From Marisa cornuarietis (Eukaryota > Mollusca > Gastropoda > Architaenioglossa > Ampullariidae): a stretch of DNA of 64,000 bases. The number at the start of each line of letters is the position of its first letter. The first letter of the stretch is position 1. Location: positions 1,634,001 to 1,698,000 of the forward strand of contig SMMW01000013.1 of assembly GCA_004794655.1 (NCBI GenBank), read 5' to 3'. Positions 19,776 to 32,439 of this stretch are shown one piece after another. The notes below the pieces were generated by a model. The model worked only from the letters and a program-made list of their open reading frames with translations, ran no database searches and was not told the origin of the DNA. The translations under genes were made by a program, and so were the position numbers.

Positions 19776-21589
19776 TCTAGAGCTGACTAAGGTCCTGTGG
19801 AGAGATTGGGCAAACATAACTGACGAATTGCCTGAAAAAACGAACTCTTATGGACTGCTCGGGAGAAAATGTGTACCGCTTTCTCTTGCTCTAGAGTCTC
19901 TAGTAAACTTTCATGCAAACAAATCATTAATCTTGGTCTCCGCGAACCTACACAGTCAGCCACTCTCTCTGATCTAATAGTTCTTGAAAGATGAAGAGAG
20001 AAAAAGAGCGGTGTTACCTTATGGTTCTCAAGCTATATTACCATTACCGTTATGCTACAGCATTGCCCATAAATACGTCAGACTGCCAATAATTATTACA
20101 TAAATTGCAACACAACACACACGGCTATTAAGTAAGTACAACAATGAAGCGGACCGTAGTCTGCGTTCAAAATACAAACTACCTCTAGCCTGTTAGCCCC
20201 GAAATAATGTGAAATGGTGGAAGGTGTCAGTCTACTTTCAGAATGCTGTATGAATACAGTAAGCTTAGCAACAACAACTATCCCCAGGGGAAGCGATTTG
20301 CCAGCTGAGTGATTCCCTGGTATTTGACTCCGCTGTCGGACGGTTCTCACAAAAAGGGGAACCGAAGGCTGTCCTGCTGTGGAATATTAGATGTCACATG
20401 GCCATGGACTGTCCGCAGATGAATAGACCGAACGGCGGTCACGCAGCGGCCACATTACAGTGGGTCGAAGTCACCAATTATCAGTTTCCCACGGCCAGCG
20501 AACCATCTCGAGTACAGATCCTTGTTTAAATTGGTAGCGGGAGGAGAGAGGGTACTGGTCGCCCTCCACGTGAACTCGCCAATCGATCTGGGGGTACATC
20601 ATTTATGACCCATTCGCGGTGTTATAAAACCTTCAGCAGGCTGTAGCTCTAGTGATAATGTATGGCGAGCAATCAAAACGAGGCACAAAAAGATAAGGAC
20701 GGTGCCAGTGTAGCAGCAGTCCTAGCGCCGCCCGCCGTTTGTCTTTTTTCACTTTTTTTTGGTCATCTTTTGTGGTTTGGTGTGGGTATTTTTCTTTCTT
20801 TCTTTTTGCTTTCATGTTTTTATGTGTTTCTTTATTTGTTTGTGAAAAGTGGTAGAGAACAGTGTGTTGAGTGAAAAAGAGCTTGGCAGAAGGAAGGCGG
20901 TTTTGAAGCCAAGGTACGATGAAGTAGCAAAGAGTCTGGGACAAATCAACATTATAGCTGTCACCAGCCCATCAGAGATGGTTGACCATGGGTGGTACCT
21001 TCAAGATTGTAGAACCCACTCCCCACTCTTGCCTTTTCTTTCGCTTTTCTGCCATTTTACGAGATCTGCCTGGCCAATCGACTCGTGAATGCTGCCTGCC
21101 TACTTCCTCATCTACTTGCCTTTTTCCTTGCCTTCCTGCTCTCTAAGGGGCATTAAGAGATATTCAGCATATATATATATATATCATATACATACATATT
21201 CACATACATTCCTATCTATATACCATATCTCTCACTCACAGACGCACGCGCGCACCCAAACACTGATCGGTTTGTAATAGCTAATACATTAAAAACTAAT
21301 TTTCTGTCTCAATCACTTGTTTTTTTTTCTTAATTTTTCTAGCCCTTTAAAGCCTTTTAAAGCATATCTCCGTATGTAATCAAACAAATCAAAGTATATA
21401 AGCACATGTAAACGAGGGATACACTTCTGAGGGAGTATTTCCGCTCTTCACTCTGGCCAAGATCTTGCGTGGTTGTATTGATAGTATTGATGTAACAAGA
21501 CTTAATGATAATTCTTTTATGTAAATTTAGAAGCATTTTGTCTACACCACTCAACAGTTATTATTATTTGCATTAATCAATTTAAGCCA
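19776..21589. other. Non-coding DNA with an AT microsatellite
   Basis: No gene is supported. (AT)n lies at 21169-21184, followed by CATACATATTCACATACATTC-type AT-rich sequence. Frames at 20096-21088 are unrecognised and overlapping. Confidence 0.45.
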
Positions 21590-22267
21590 AAAACTGAGCA
21601 TTCTACCTTTAATAAGACTAGCAGGGAAGGGGCAACACTCTCCAAGCTTTATACAAGATGGGGTGGACTTTGTTAGTTTGAGAATCATTTTGTAGAATCT
21701 TAACTGTGGTTTCACACAAAATCCCTAATTCCTGATGCCCATATTTCACAAGTATTGAAATAACAACTCTGTCAAACAAATCATTGGTAGTTTGTTTACA
21801 TTTTAAAGTAAAGCAAACATGGCTCTTGAAGCTCTGTCATCTAAATCGCTTTGTGCTATAAGAAATTTATTATAATTTAGTTTCAGGCCAGGATAGAATA
21901 AATAATCTACTGTTTCAAGTTTTTCACCATTATGTATTTAAACGTTGGGGGGTCCTTATTTTAAATCAAGAAAATTTTCTTGTAGTTTTGTCTGGGTCAA
22001 CTGTCAAGTTTGTCAAAGAATAACAAATAGAACAGTATGATCTGTCAGAATAATTTAAAGAGCACATCATTCTTAAGGAGTAAGATTGTTTGGTGCGAGT
22101 TTGGCTATTTCTGAGAGACCACTTACAGAGCCTGCTAGGAGATGTGCTTTTCAAGTCATTGAGATAAACTGCTAACAGTAAAGGAAACAAGTTTTTCCCT
22201 TGCCTGATACTGTGACTGCTTTTAAAGAACTCAGTGCCTCGAAATCACAAGCTGCAGTTAACACTCA
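21590..22267 (-). mobile_element. LINE reverse-transcriptase fragment B (degraded, second family)
   Basis: On the minus strand the block EFFKSSHSIRQGKNLFPLLL then AVYLNDLKS (about 22140-22240) matches the RT motif-B region of a CR1/L2-group element, whose family form is V-R-Q-G-E-N-L-S-P-L-L-F ... L-N-D-L. Further on come MVKNLETVDYLFYPGLKLNY, SDLDDRASRAMFALL and, after frame changes, KMILKLTKSTPSCIKLGE with the order expected of the post-palm region. There are several stops and frameshifts. It differs from fragments A, C and D in motif wording, so it belongs to another family. Confidence 0.65.
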
Positions 22268-22399
22268 CATGAGTGTGAGTGTACATCTACAACTTTCTAC
22301 GATGTGAGACTTAAACCTTGATAGTGGATCGAGTTTTCATAAAGTATTCTGCTCAAGAGATGAGAAGTTTCAGGCCATGAAGACGAGCTTAATGTTAAA
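22268..22399. other. Short unassigned spacer between LINE fragments B and C
   Basis: It contains ACTCACATGAGTGTGAGTG, a small palindromic patch. Nothing else is seen. Confidence 0.4.
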
Positions 22400-22697
22400 A
22401 ATGTGACAGGCCAGATGGGGGATGAGAAGTTACACGAGGATCCTTCGTATCTCCTCTGAAGACCACCTAGAGGAAATTTTAAAGCTAGTCAGACAAGTAA
22501 GAAAGACCTCCAGGCAACAGAAGACCCAAACTAAAGTGGTGAGGGTACTTTGTCAAGGGCATCGGGTCTGTGAAGACGATCCTGCAGGGAACAATGCGAA
22601 AGTGGAGGAACGAGGCCAACAAAGGAAGGGAAAATGCAGACAATGACCAAAAGTGGAGAGCCTGCCTGTCTGTCATTCAGCGCGCCATACAGAATAG
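22400..22697 (+). mobile_element. LINE reverse-transcriptase carboxyl end, fragment C
   Basis: The plus strand reads YTRILRISSEDHLEE, then (frameshift, stop) SRASGLVKTILQGTMRKW, and later WRACLSVIQRAIQNS. This order (R-I-L-R-I-x-Y-x-D-H ... K-T-I-L-Q-G-T ... W-x) is the carboxyl end of an endonuclease-reverse transcriptase LINE related to fragments A and D, in the opposite orientation. It runs directly into a GA/TG microsatellite. Confidence 0.6.
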
Positions 22698-22708
22698 CAG
22701 AGAGAGAG

Positions 22709-22783
<75 letters not shown>
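22698..22783 (+). repeat. (GA)n(TG)n compound microsatellite
   Basis: About 7 GA units are followed without spacer by about 36 TG units, at the 3' edge of LINE fragment C. Confidence 0.95.
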
Positions 22784-22784
<1 letters not shown>

Positions 22785-22835
22785 GGTGGCCATATCCTCA
22801 AATTGCACCTCATGTGAGGGACCAGGGTTAGTGTC

Positions 22836-22838
<3 letters not shown>

Positions 22839-22909
<71 letters not shown>
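22839..22909 (+). repeat. (TG)n microsatellite
   Basis: About 35 TG units, separated from the previous TG array by only 55 bp of unique sequence. Confidence 0.95.
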
Positions 22910-22910
<1 letters not shown>

Positions 22911-23269
22911 GTGATGTGTGAATATGAACTGACAGCCAGTAAATGTGAAATCTCCGCGTGTGACAAAACGCTCATTAGAGCTCCCCAGGCAGCATTAGCC
23001 CATCAACATACCTCAATCATCACCAAAGAGACTGTTGTAAAAGCCTGGATCCTTTTTTTAATTATATCCCGTGTCTATTCAAGGTAATTTTCTACCCATT
23101 TTTTAGAAAAGTCGCTACTTTTATGTTATGGTTGATACAATTGTAAATGCGTCGTCCATCTTATCGGTTTTAGCCATACAAATTTATTAAAGGAATCTTG
23201 ATAATCAACTTGTAGAAAACGAAAATGATTAACTAATTGCTTTAGCAAAGGAAAGCTTTTTGTGTATCT
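22910..23269. other. Unique AT-rich spacer
   Basis: Nothing recognisable in coding, RNA or repeat terms. Confidence 0.4.
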
Positions 23270-23590
23270 TGGAACACATTAACCATCAGCCTTTGACACT
23301 GGGAGATAGTGAGCAGGTCCTGTACAGGACGACCAGTCCAGTCTTTGACATTCGTAAGTCAGTTCTTTCTCTGACCACCGCGGGGTAGACTACCCTCCAA
23401 GGTGCCTTGAGGATAGTCTTCCACAAGGTGTCGTGCCGGGTCACGTGGCCAAAGAAGACCAGCTTACGTCTCTTGACTGTTGAAAGTAGAGGTTCCTGGT
23501 GTCCTACGAGTGTGGGAACTTCGCTTTGGGTCAAGGGACGGATTATGGCTGTGAAGATGAGTAGGTGGAGGAGAGTATATGCGCGTGCAA
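23270..23590 (-). mobile_element. LINE reverse-transcriptase carboxyl end, fragment D
   Basis: The minus strand reads QSEVPTLVGHQEPLLSTVKR, RKLVFFGHVTRHDTLWKTIL, then after a frameshift KDWTGRPVQDLLT close to the end near 23285. These are the same landmarks as fragment A (VGTLVGHQ, RKLVWFGHVT, KDWTGR) and better preserved (RHDTL retained). It is 5'-truncated: only about 100 codons remain. Confidence 0.7.
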
Positions 23591-23593
23591 TTT

Positions 23594-24007
23594 GGTTCGG
23601 ACTGACTGAAAATCGTTTATTGTTATTTCAAGTCAAAACAAAGCACTCGTTTCTGTTTTACCCTGCTCGTCTCTCTCTCATCGTCCTTCATTATAGTCTG
23701 AGAACTCGATAACTTTTTGACACGTACACTTAATAATTTTAATAATTTACATATGTATAATATTAGATATCTTCTTATATATATATATATATAGTGTTAG
23801 CTATAGACACTACATATTATCGCTCTATTTAGTAAGAGAAGTTTGGAACGTTCACGAAATCTTTATTTCAACTTTTTATTTTAAAACCTGAGTGATCGAG
23901 TTCTGTGTAACTAACGTAATGTAAGCTGAACTGTATTAATCAAATAATGTTTGCAGGCGGCTGACAGAAATATGGAAAAGGGAGTTTGTAAGGTCAGGGA
24001 TTTGACA
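23594..24007. other. Unique AT-rich DNA
   Basis: A short (TA)n run lies at 23777-23793. No coding signal. Confidence 0.45.
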
Positions 24008-24017
24008 TGAGAGAGAG

Positions 24018-24102
<85 letters not shown>
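24008..24102 (+). repeat. (GA)n(TG)n compound microsatellite
   Basis: About 7 GA units pass directly into about 40 TG units. It has the same compound structure as the array at 22698. Confidence 0.95.
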
Positions 24103-24107
<5 letters not shown>

Positions 24108-27100
24108 CGTCCGTGCGTGCATTGGAGACTTTGTTGCTCTATTTCTCGTTCATCTTGACCCCTACACTCTCCCAACTTTTTCACTTTCTCGCCTTGCCCG
24201 CACTCATTCTCTAACTACCACCCACACTCGCCCCGACACCGAAATCATTGTCCAGCCGTGCAGCATGCCTTAAAATGTAGTGTAATATTCATTTCCTCAG
24301 TCAAGCACGGCTTCGTCTCCTCCAGCACCGTGGCGACCCATGAGAGGGTGAGAGCACATGGGGAGAATTTGTGTCCTGCAACCCACAGGACTTCACACAT
24401 TTGTCGTGTCCAGCCTACAGGCAGCCTTTTCACTTCACACTACCACGACCCTTGTTCTTGTCCCTATGCTAGCACGATAATATTGTATTTTTCTGTAATA
24501 TACATGCAGTACCTATTTTTGTTGCCATGTTTAATCTTGTACTGGGACATAATCACAATTTTTGGTAGAAGACGGTGAAATGGTTATGAGATAAAAAAAA
24601 AACAACTTGAGAGGATGATTGTAAGCAAGTATATAAGTTTATGCGTGCATGTACTTACGTATGTAAGTATTCGTGTATATAGGTAAAGGGAGTGATGTGC
24701 GATACGTTTTAGTGCTGTGTGCATCGATGAAACTTGTGCAAGCTGGAGTTGGTGGGCTTGTTTGGGTTGTTAAGACTCCTGGGACCGCTCACGCTGCATA
24801 CACCCCGTCTGCACGCATGGCCATGACTCATTATCGAAGCCGGCCCATTGATCCATGATCTGTGACAAATGACCCATATCTGCCAGAGGGTGTGCCACCG
24901 TTGATGGTCAGTAAGTATATGTTGTTTCACGGAGGCAACCGTGCTGTAATCTGGCTGATGGCGGCCATCCTGGGCACTCAGGCTTGTCGACATTCACTCT
25001 CACGAGCCAGCTCTCCTTATTTACCACACACTGCGTGACAGGAACTCTCACCATCAGTACGGCACCAGCATGGATCCTAACACGCCGGGACCTGCCCATG
25101 CTTTTCATTTCGCCAGTTCGAGCTACCAACCGAATAGGCGCAAACATCCTGTTTGTGAAGTCTAGCCAATGGCGCAGTGTTATTTATCAATAACAAGAGA
25201 AGAGAGAGAGAGATGGAAGAGGATGGAAAGAGGGAAAGCAAGTGAATGAAGACTTGTTAAAATTTCAGAGAAGCAGTTTAACAATCATCGCGTCCTGTTA
25301 TATCGCCTGACTGATTCTTTCTTCGATGAGCACCTGATCTTCCTTCTCGTGGGAAAGAGAGAAGAGGCATGCCATCAGATACAAACTGCTGCTAGGTTTT
25401 TAATTGATTGACGGAACATCAGCCCACACCAAGTGTCTGCTTTTCTTTAGCCTTTCAATGGCGTTTAAAATCATTGTCTATCAACAGGCCCAACACGTTC
25501 CTGCCATGCAAACGTGTTTAAACTCTCATTTGGAGGACTGCTTGTGGAAGAAAAGAAACGTGCAGAACTATTCATGCTGGTCATTAACAGCATTTAAATC
25601 AATATTTACCGCCATGTTGCTCCTGGCTGCCAGATTAGTACTCGCCGGAGGGTTTTCAAGTTAAGAGAGAGAGAGAAACAAAATGAATTTTGTGAGTGGG
25701 AAATAAACAGCTGTGACTGTACAGAACTCGTTCTCCTCTCAAGAGAGTAAACAGAGTTTGGACACATCCTAGTCTGGTTGCCCTTTACGGTCGCTGCGAG
25801 GCTAATATTGTTCCTAAGAGTGGTGTCAGGCGGCACCACGTGGAAAACTGCGCGAATCCGCCAGAACAAAGAGTGCGGCACGCGATGTCATTCCTGCACA
25901 TCAGGGGGAGTAATCAATAAACATGCTGCAGCCTGCGCTGGAGGAGCAATTGTTGCCGGTGTGTCGTCGCAAGAGCTGACAATACCCTTTGTTTTCAGGA
26001 CTTCAGACAGTGATTCGATGCCATCTCGGTGCGTGGCCGACTGCAAACGCCCCGTCTGTGATGCAACTAACACTTAGATTGTGAGGAAACGAGATAAACA
26101 CGATGATTGCAAGCTAGCGGCATCGACCGGGTGGATTGGATGAGGGCAGATAGGTGAACGACGGAAAGAAAGAAAGAAGGAAGGATTGAGGCCAAAATTA
26201 AAAGGAAGGAAGAGAGCGATAAAGACAAATAAACACAGAGAGACAACTTCACGTTGAAATTGCTTAACGTCGACTTCAGAATAAATTTTATTTCTCGAAT
26301 ATTTTATTTTTAAAAATTACCTCTACCTTCACGGTCAAAATGATCAGCAGTTAAATGACTTCCTTGCTTTATTATCCGGTAGCAGTGATTACAAGATGTT
26401 TATTTGTAATTTTCTGATAAGAGAGTGGGGAAGACAATAGGGACTTCTATAGAGGCCATAGTTATGAAGCAAGAGTAAGTCGTTTCCCAGTGCAGAATGG
26501 GGACTTCAAGGAAAAGCATCTTGTTTTCGAAGTTATAAAGCGGTTTCGAGACCCCGGGAACACTACTACATGTTTCTTGACCGCAGGACATCTTTGTCAA
26601 CCCTTTATTGTACAGTTTCAGGGGTAAAACAACATCTGTGGGTCTGAGCTCTCCTTTATAACGTTTGTCCGTGAATCCTCTGTGTTGCCCCAGGGCTTCA
26701 TAACTACAGTCCCGGGTGTTTCAGACTGCAAGATAATGTAACTTACACGTGCTTTAAACCACAAGATGTAACTTATCGGGGTTTTAGACTAAAAGATGAT
26801 GTCAATATAACTTATGAGTGTGATGCTGCTCAGTCAACTCTCGTTTCAATTTTCCAGCTCATAAGTATGAAACATACAATTATTCATTACACGCAGTATT
26901 CACCTGCGTTCGTCGTGTGCGTTTAAAATTTCAATAAAAACTTACTTCAAGTTCAAGCAGACGTCCTTCCAGAAACGAAAGCAGACGTGTAATCCAGAGT
27001 GAGGCATCTGCCATTCCTTGCCTTCAGTAAGCAAAGCAGACGAGGGAGGCAGCAGTCCAGACGTTTAACGACGTGCACTTGAAACAGTCACTTGAAACTG

Positions 27101-28059
27101 TGAACCGAACAAACTTTCTTAAGACTTCGCCAAAAAGCAGATCACTAATAGGTTGTTGTTGTCCGTAACCAACGAAGCTTTTTGAATAATGTTTCTCCTT
27201 CACAGCTTGCCAGAAAATGCAAAATATCTTTGGAAGATCCTTAAAATAAGCAAAGATGCTTGCCTTATCTGTCTGGAACTGTGCTATGGCATGGAGTGTT
27301 GAAAAATGAGATTTTTTTACAAAAATTATGCTGATGCAAAACAGTTTGTAAAAATGTCCAGCATTTGGCACTATAACTTCCCGCCACTATCTAATGTTTA
27401 CTCTTTGACTCCAATGAAAGTCTTTTTGGCAATATGTCCGCAATATAGAAAGAGCTTATTTCAACTAAACTGAGCAGATGGTTACTAAACATTTATCTCG
27501 TAACACGAGACAGATGGAGGTGTACATAAAACACAAGTTTGGCTTTGTCTTGCCAAGTTGAAATTGTTTTAACTAACTACTAACTTTGGCAGAGCTCCCA
27601 TTGTCGCCCCTTAACACACTGTAGAAGAATTTTTTCTGGAACCTTGATGCGCATCTTACTAAAACATTTTTGTGGAAAACACAACCCAGAAGAGGTGGAG
27701 ACCTGGTCCAGCTTGAAGAAAGCGCTTTAATTATATGTGCGTTCCACCGCTCCTCTAACTAATCCCTTTCGTCAAAAAATCAGACAAAAAAATAGTTTCC
27801 CTTTTTTCCTTTTGCACACGAACTAGTGACCTAGCCCGAGAGGGGGAAAGTAGGAAGGATAATACTTAACTTACTGGCTAGACACAACGTTCATGGGGAT
27901 GACAGGAAACTCCACAGGCGACGGACGTGACTATACTCCAAAACAATCCGCAGTTCCACGTGCTCGCTGTTCCTGCCACCCGCCGTTTTCAAAGTAGTCC
28001 AGAGTGATCAGAGGTAAGAAAAATAAAAAGACGGGTGGGAGAAACATTTAAAGCAACCG
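24103..28059. other. Long stretch without recognised gene
   Basis: Frames of 60-115 codons occur (24258-24578 plus, 25606-25881 minus, 25778-26077 plus, 27024-27371 minus). They mostly overlap in antisense and show no known domain. Short GA-rich tracts lie at 25199-25212 and a GGAA/GAAA tract at 26163-26220. No LINE or SINE landmarks were seen. Confidence 0.35.
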
Positions 28060-28445
28060 CCACGGCACGAGCTTCGACTGTCGGGGAAAGCGGAAGACGC
28101 CCACAGGAAAGTCCGAGACGTAGACGTAACGACGGCGTCAGATGTAAGCTTGTAGCGATGGTTACCAGCGCCAGCAGCAGTGACGGTTCCGGGGCCTGAA
28201 GGAGGGTGCCAGAGAAGCCAGCGACCACGCGCGCGCGTGCGCGCGCACGCTCACGCACCCGCGCCTGCACACAGTTCGCCGTGCACGTACGCGTCGCGTT
28301 ACGACGAGCACGTGCTCGTGCAGACGACCATAACCCCTCCCTCCCCATACCCGGCCCACAGGTCACGTGGTCGCTGGCGAACGGCGCGCCCCACCAGCAG
28401 GCTCGCAGACAGGTGCAGGCGCTGGGGATGCAGTTTCTTTTTATC
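28060..28445. promoter_or_regulatory. GC/CpG-rich block, possible CpG island or exon
   Basis: This block is much richer in CG dinucleotides than its surroundings. It includes an alternating purine-pyrimidine run at about 28228-28256 (ACGCGCGCGCGTGCGCGCGC), a Z-DNA-prone pattern. Toward its end a pyrimidine-rich stretch (CCCTCCCTCCCC) leads to CCCACAG followed by a GC3-biased frame at 28362-28436 (TWSLANGAPHQQARRQVQAL), which looks like an acceptor site plus exon start. Frames are open on both strands because of the composition, so I cannot decide between promoter-like island, exon or neither. Confidence 0.3.
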
Positions 28446-28690
28446 TTAGTCTTAGTTTTAGTTTTCTGGCGCCGTTCGCAGTCCCATCGAGCTCTTCAGT
28501 ACTGCTGTCGTTTCAATGTGGTCGTTCCTTGGCCAAACATCGATCTTCTTCGTATGTGTGTGTCTGTGTGTGTGTGGGGGGGTGTGTGCGTGCGTGTACA
28601 CCAGTCTTGAATACCGCATGTTTAGGAGCACTCCACGTTTATTGGAAGAGGATATTCCACAGTGTGGATTATTCCCTCGGGGACACACAT

Positions 28691-28691
<1 letters not shown>

Positions 28692-28741
<50 letters not shown>
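28692..28741 (+). repeat. (CG)(CA)n microsatellite
   Basis: A short CG run is followed by about 21 CA units. Confidence 0.93.
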
Positions 28742-28743
<2 letters not shown>

Positions 28744-28749
28744 TATTAT

Positions 28750-29904
28750 CATATCGTGATCTTTCCTATCCAGCAGAGAAACTTAAGATCATCATTCGAA
28801 CTGCTTTCCTAGCCGTGAGTTAGAAAACCCTAATGTCCCAGTGAGCGAAACAGGATGCGAGTATGTGTCTTGGATTTGGTTTGCTGGTTTGGTTTGTTGG
28901 TTTGGACAGGTCTGTTTCCTGGTTCAAACTGATATATGTTTGTTTATTTGAACGGATGTCTGTGGTTGGGCTAAAATACGGGAGACCTTTAAGAGATCCA
29001 AGTTGTGCTTGATCTTATTTTACTGTAGATATTTCAATGGGATGTCAGTTTTTCTTTTTCATTTCATGATCTAGACGATTACAGAATGAAAATAAAACGA
29101 AGGGACAAACAGACGAGAAGGAAGTTCAGGTAGTTTAAAAATGTAAGTTTGACAAAAAAGAGAAATAAAGAAAGGAAAAACTAGGCGAGTGAGGAAACTG
29201 TGTCGGGTTCACATTTATAGGGTGCTGTTTGAAGTTCATCTTAGCTCTCCCCGAATGTAAATTTTTTCATGTTTTACATTAGTGATAGCATGTGTTCCTA
29301 TACCGCGCATTTTCAAAGACAGCATGGTAAAAAAGGTCCCAGAATGGACAGAAACACTGACAGACAGCCTGTGCTTAGAGCACGAGCGTCCGAGCCAGGA
29401 AGTATGGCGGTTCGAAACCTGTATGGCGCAATGGACTTTCCTACAGTTTTGATTAAGTAGTGCGATTGAGAAGGCAATGCAGCAAAGAAAAAATGGTATT
29501 AGCCATTACAAACAAAACCTGTCCTCGAGAAAAGCACAGTCTCTAACACCTCACTACCCAATGACCGAAAGGTTTGAGAAAAATCATTTTTACTTCCTTT
29601 TCCTCATGGTATGCATTATTTCTCTTTCTTGGATCTTGTTCGATGTTTCTTTCTCCCACGCTGTTTTCCCAACAGTCTATTTCTGTACATTTGTGCTTCG
29701 CTGTCTTTCTCGGTACAACTATGGCACATTATAAGATTCCATGATGCCTGAAAGTTGTCCTGTACCTAACAGGGTGACCCCAGCTGGCACAGCAGACCTT
29801 TACAATACTGGAACACCTTTCAAATTCATACAGGAAAACGGAACCTGTCATTACACAAGATTTGTAAAAATATTTTCCTTTACTCGGTTTTTGTTTTTTA
29901 TTTA

Positions 29905-29906
<2 letters not shown>
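28750..29906. other. Non-coding DNA with GGTTTG repeats
   Basis: A short GGTTTG-type repeat lies at 28877-28907. At 29371-29420 a GGTTCGAAACC sequence resembles a pol III B-box, preceded by TTAGAGCACGAGCG. This may be a fragment of a tRNA-derived repeat but is too short to call. Confidence 0.35.

Positions 29907-29947
<41 letters not shown>
29907..29947 (+). repeat. (GT)n microsatellite
   Basis: About 20 GT units preceded by a T-rich stretch. Confidence 0.93.
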
Positions 29948-29949
<2 letters not shown>

Positions 29950-30198
29950 CTTTTTTACAGAATATGAGTTCGGTAAACGCCTTAAAATGCGCTGTAAATG
30001 TCACAGCCGGGAGCTTACGTCATAGAAGATATTTACCGCCCGGTAGAGTCATGCTCACGTCTTTTTACGTCGTGGATAATGTTAAATAACCTCGATCCTC
30101 GAGGGCGAAGCTGAGTAACGAGGTTCCGTGAACTTACTTTGACGTACTTGGAATATCGAATTTAGGCTCGGAGACTATTTCCGTATTTGTTTTTTTTT

Positions 30199-30249
30199 CT
30201 CCCTCTCTCTCTCTCTCTCTTTTCCTCCCCCTCTCTCTCTCTCTCTCTT
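30199..30249 (+). repeat. (CT)n tract
   Basis: Two CT runs separated by TTTTCCTCCCC, all pyrimidine on the plus strand. Confidence 0.9.
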
Positions 30250-31604
30250 CGAGTCGTTATCCAGAAATAATAACTCTATTTCGGTCCCATGCACAGTGCT
30301 GAAAACTAGCGGTTATAATTAAAGTCAATCGATCTTCTTAGGTATACGGTCGTCTGTACGAACACCGTAAAAGATATTCAGACCCTTTTAGAGGTGTTCC
30401 GTTGTGGTAACAACATAAATCTGTAGAAATGGAAGATTTCGTGTTAAAAAAAATACCAACATGAAAAAAATGAAGATTAATACAACAATGAAATAGATGA
30501 TACCGACGTATAAATTCAACGTCAGACATAATAAAAGTCAGGCAAGAAAAACAATATGTAACAATGCACAGTATTAACAATACTCAGTCGTTGATGTATT
30601 TGTAGTCTAGAATGATAAGGTGCAGTTAGCTGACATGCCAAGGGAATGACGAGTTGTCACTTCTCGATCACAGAGAAATTCATAAATTTATTCGGAGGCA
30701 AGATCGGTCTAGAAGTAGTTACAATTTCCATCCCTCACCAAATACATGTTAAAATATATAAAAAGCCGAATAACCGAATATAAAATGCATTTTTCATATT
30801 TATTTACATGTTACTTTAGGCAGTGACATTTTGATCCCAACGTCACTAGTTTCAGCCCCAAGCTTCGGAGACGTGGGTTGTGTGGGTGGCTCAGTTCGCA
30901 CGTGCGTCTTGTTGACTTCATGCAGAAGTGAGCTCGTGCAGTTATGTTCCAGAAAGCCTGGCCCCCACCACGAATGCTGCTGAAATTGTACACGAGGGAT
31001 GGCTCTAATAGTCGAATTGCATCCCCTCAAAATCATTGCAATGACCCACTGCTACGTTTTGTAAATGTCTATTTTAGTCGGCAGAGGAACGCAAGTCTCG
31101 CGAGATTGGCGAATTTGCAGTTGTGTCCTTTCTTCTGGAACAATAATTCTAACACGACTTAGCACTTCAGAGTAGGGAGAAGTACCACTGGTGTCGCTCT
31201 AACCACTCAAAAAGGGGCAGAGTTATCACTTCAGTTGCTAGGCACCCGCCTGCTGCCAAACTCGTAAATGTACAAAAAAGCATTGTTATTTTGCAGAAAA
31301 ATTAAGTTTTTGTGATGTTGCTACTAAGCTACTCTGAATTATTATTTTTTTCATGAATCACAGATGAGCTATTATAACAGATTCCACAAGAAAACAAACG
31401 GAAAAATACGAAGAACAAAACAAGCGCCAAAGAAGAAAGGAGAGAGAGTTGTTAGTTAACGTTTTCTTTGCAATCACCCCAAGCCTCTCAACACTCTCGC
31501 GGATTCTGGCGGTTTCTCGCGCGGCAACAATCCGAGCGAGTTTGATCAGACACGTCTGAGTGGTCGACACCCAAACCACTCGTCCGTTAATGAAAGCGTC
31601 GAGA
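30250..31604. other. Unique AT-rich non-coding DNA
   Basis: No gene is supported. Short frames at 30800-31162 overlap on both strands. Confidence 0.4.
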
Positions 31605-31700
31605 GTCCAAGAGATGGTCTAGTGGTGACAGCCTGTCAGCCCTCAGCGCTCGGGGTCAAGAGTTTTGCATCCTATCTACATTTGCCCAGAAAGTTTCTAC
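31605..31700 (+). mobile_element. Degenerate tRNA-derived SINE fragment (possible)
   Basis: ATGGTCTAGTGGTGACAGC gives an A-box-like start. GGGGTCAAGAGTTTTGCATCC, about 50 nt on, lies where a B-box would be but matches it weakly. No shared tail is visible. Confidence 0.3.
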
Positions 31701-32295
31701 GTCCATTCCTTTATTTCATAATCATGACTGGTATCGATAAAGTTATGCCAACATTATAAATGGGACATGACAGATTGTAAAATATCGAATGTTTTAGTGA
31801 TGACCCTTCGCCTTACCGGCTGGAGGGGACTAGCTCTCCTTGTTCTTTTCTTGTAGTGCCTTTGGGGTTGTGTCGTGTTTGGTGTCTGCTGACTACTGTT
31901 GATGTGTGCTTTTAGTTGCGTTCGCCTGCTACTGTTCTGGACTGTTTTCCTGAGTCTGTGTCCCATCTTTGTCCTCTTCATCGTCTAACGGTTTCAAAAG
32001 TCATATCTACGACATCTCAACTCCGGGTTTTTCGTTTGCTGATTGAAATCATCACCACCTTGCAGGTGGTCAACGCTTTCTGCTCTATGTATGGTACATG
32101 TTCCTCGCAGCATTTTCCCCCGCTGCTTTAGACTGTGGATGTACGCGAGTCAACTACCGCGGACTTGATTCTCTGATCTCTTGTCTACAACACTGCCTCG
32201 TGCTTCATCCATTTCTTCACTGCCATTGTGTCGATGCGACCTCCGTAGCAGTCACATGGGTGCTAAAAATGAACAAATATATCTTGTTGCTGCCC

Positions 32296-32341
32296 CCACC
32301 ACAACCACCACCACCACCACCACCACTACCACCACCACCAT
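32296..32341 (+). repeat. (ACC)n microsatellite
   Basis: Interrupted CCA/ACC units. They produce poly-Pro and poly-Thr frames that are not genes. Confidence 0.9.
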
Positions 32342-32439
32342 TCCCATTATTACTACCACAACTACAGATCACAGCAACAAGTCAAAAGACAATCAAAAAA
32401 GAAGTGGAGGCTAGAAATGGATACTTTGGTAGTATAACT

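Noticed and set aside
29371..29420. tRNA gene or SINE suggested by GGTTCGAAACC
   Set aside because: Only a B-box-like piece and a short upstream match; no shared tail with the other families.
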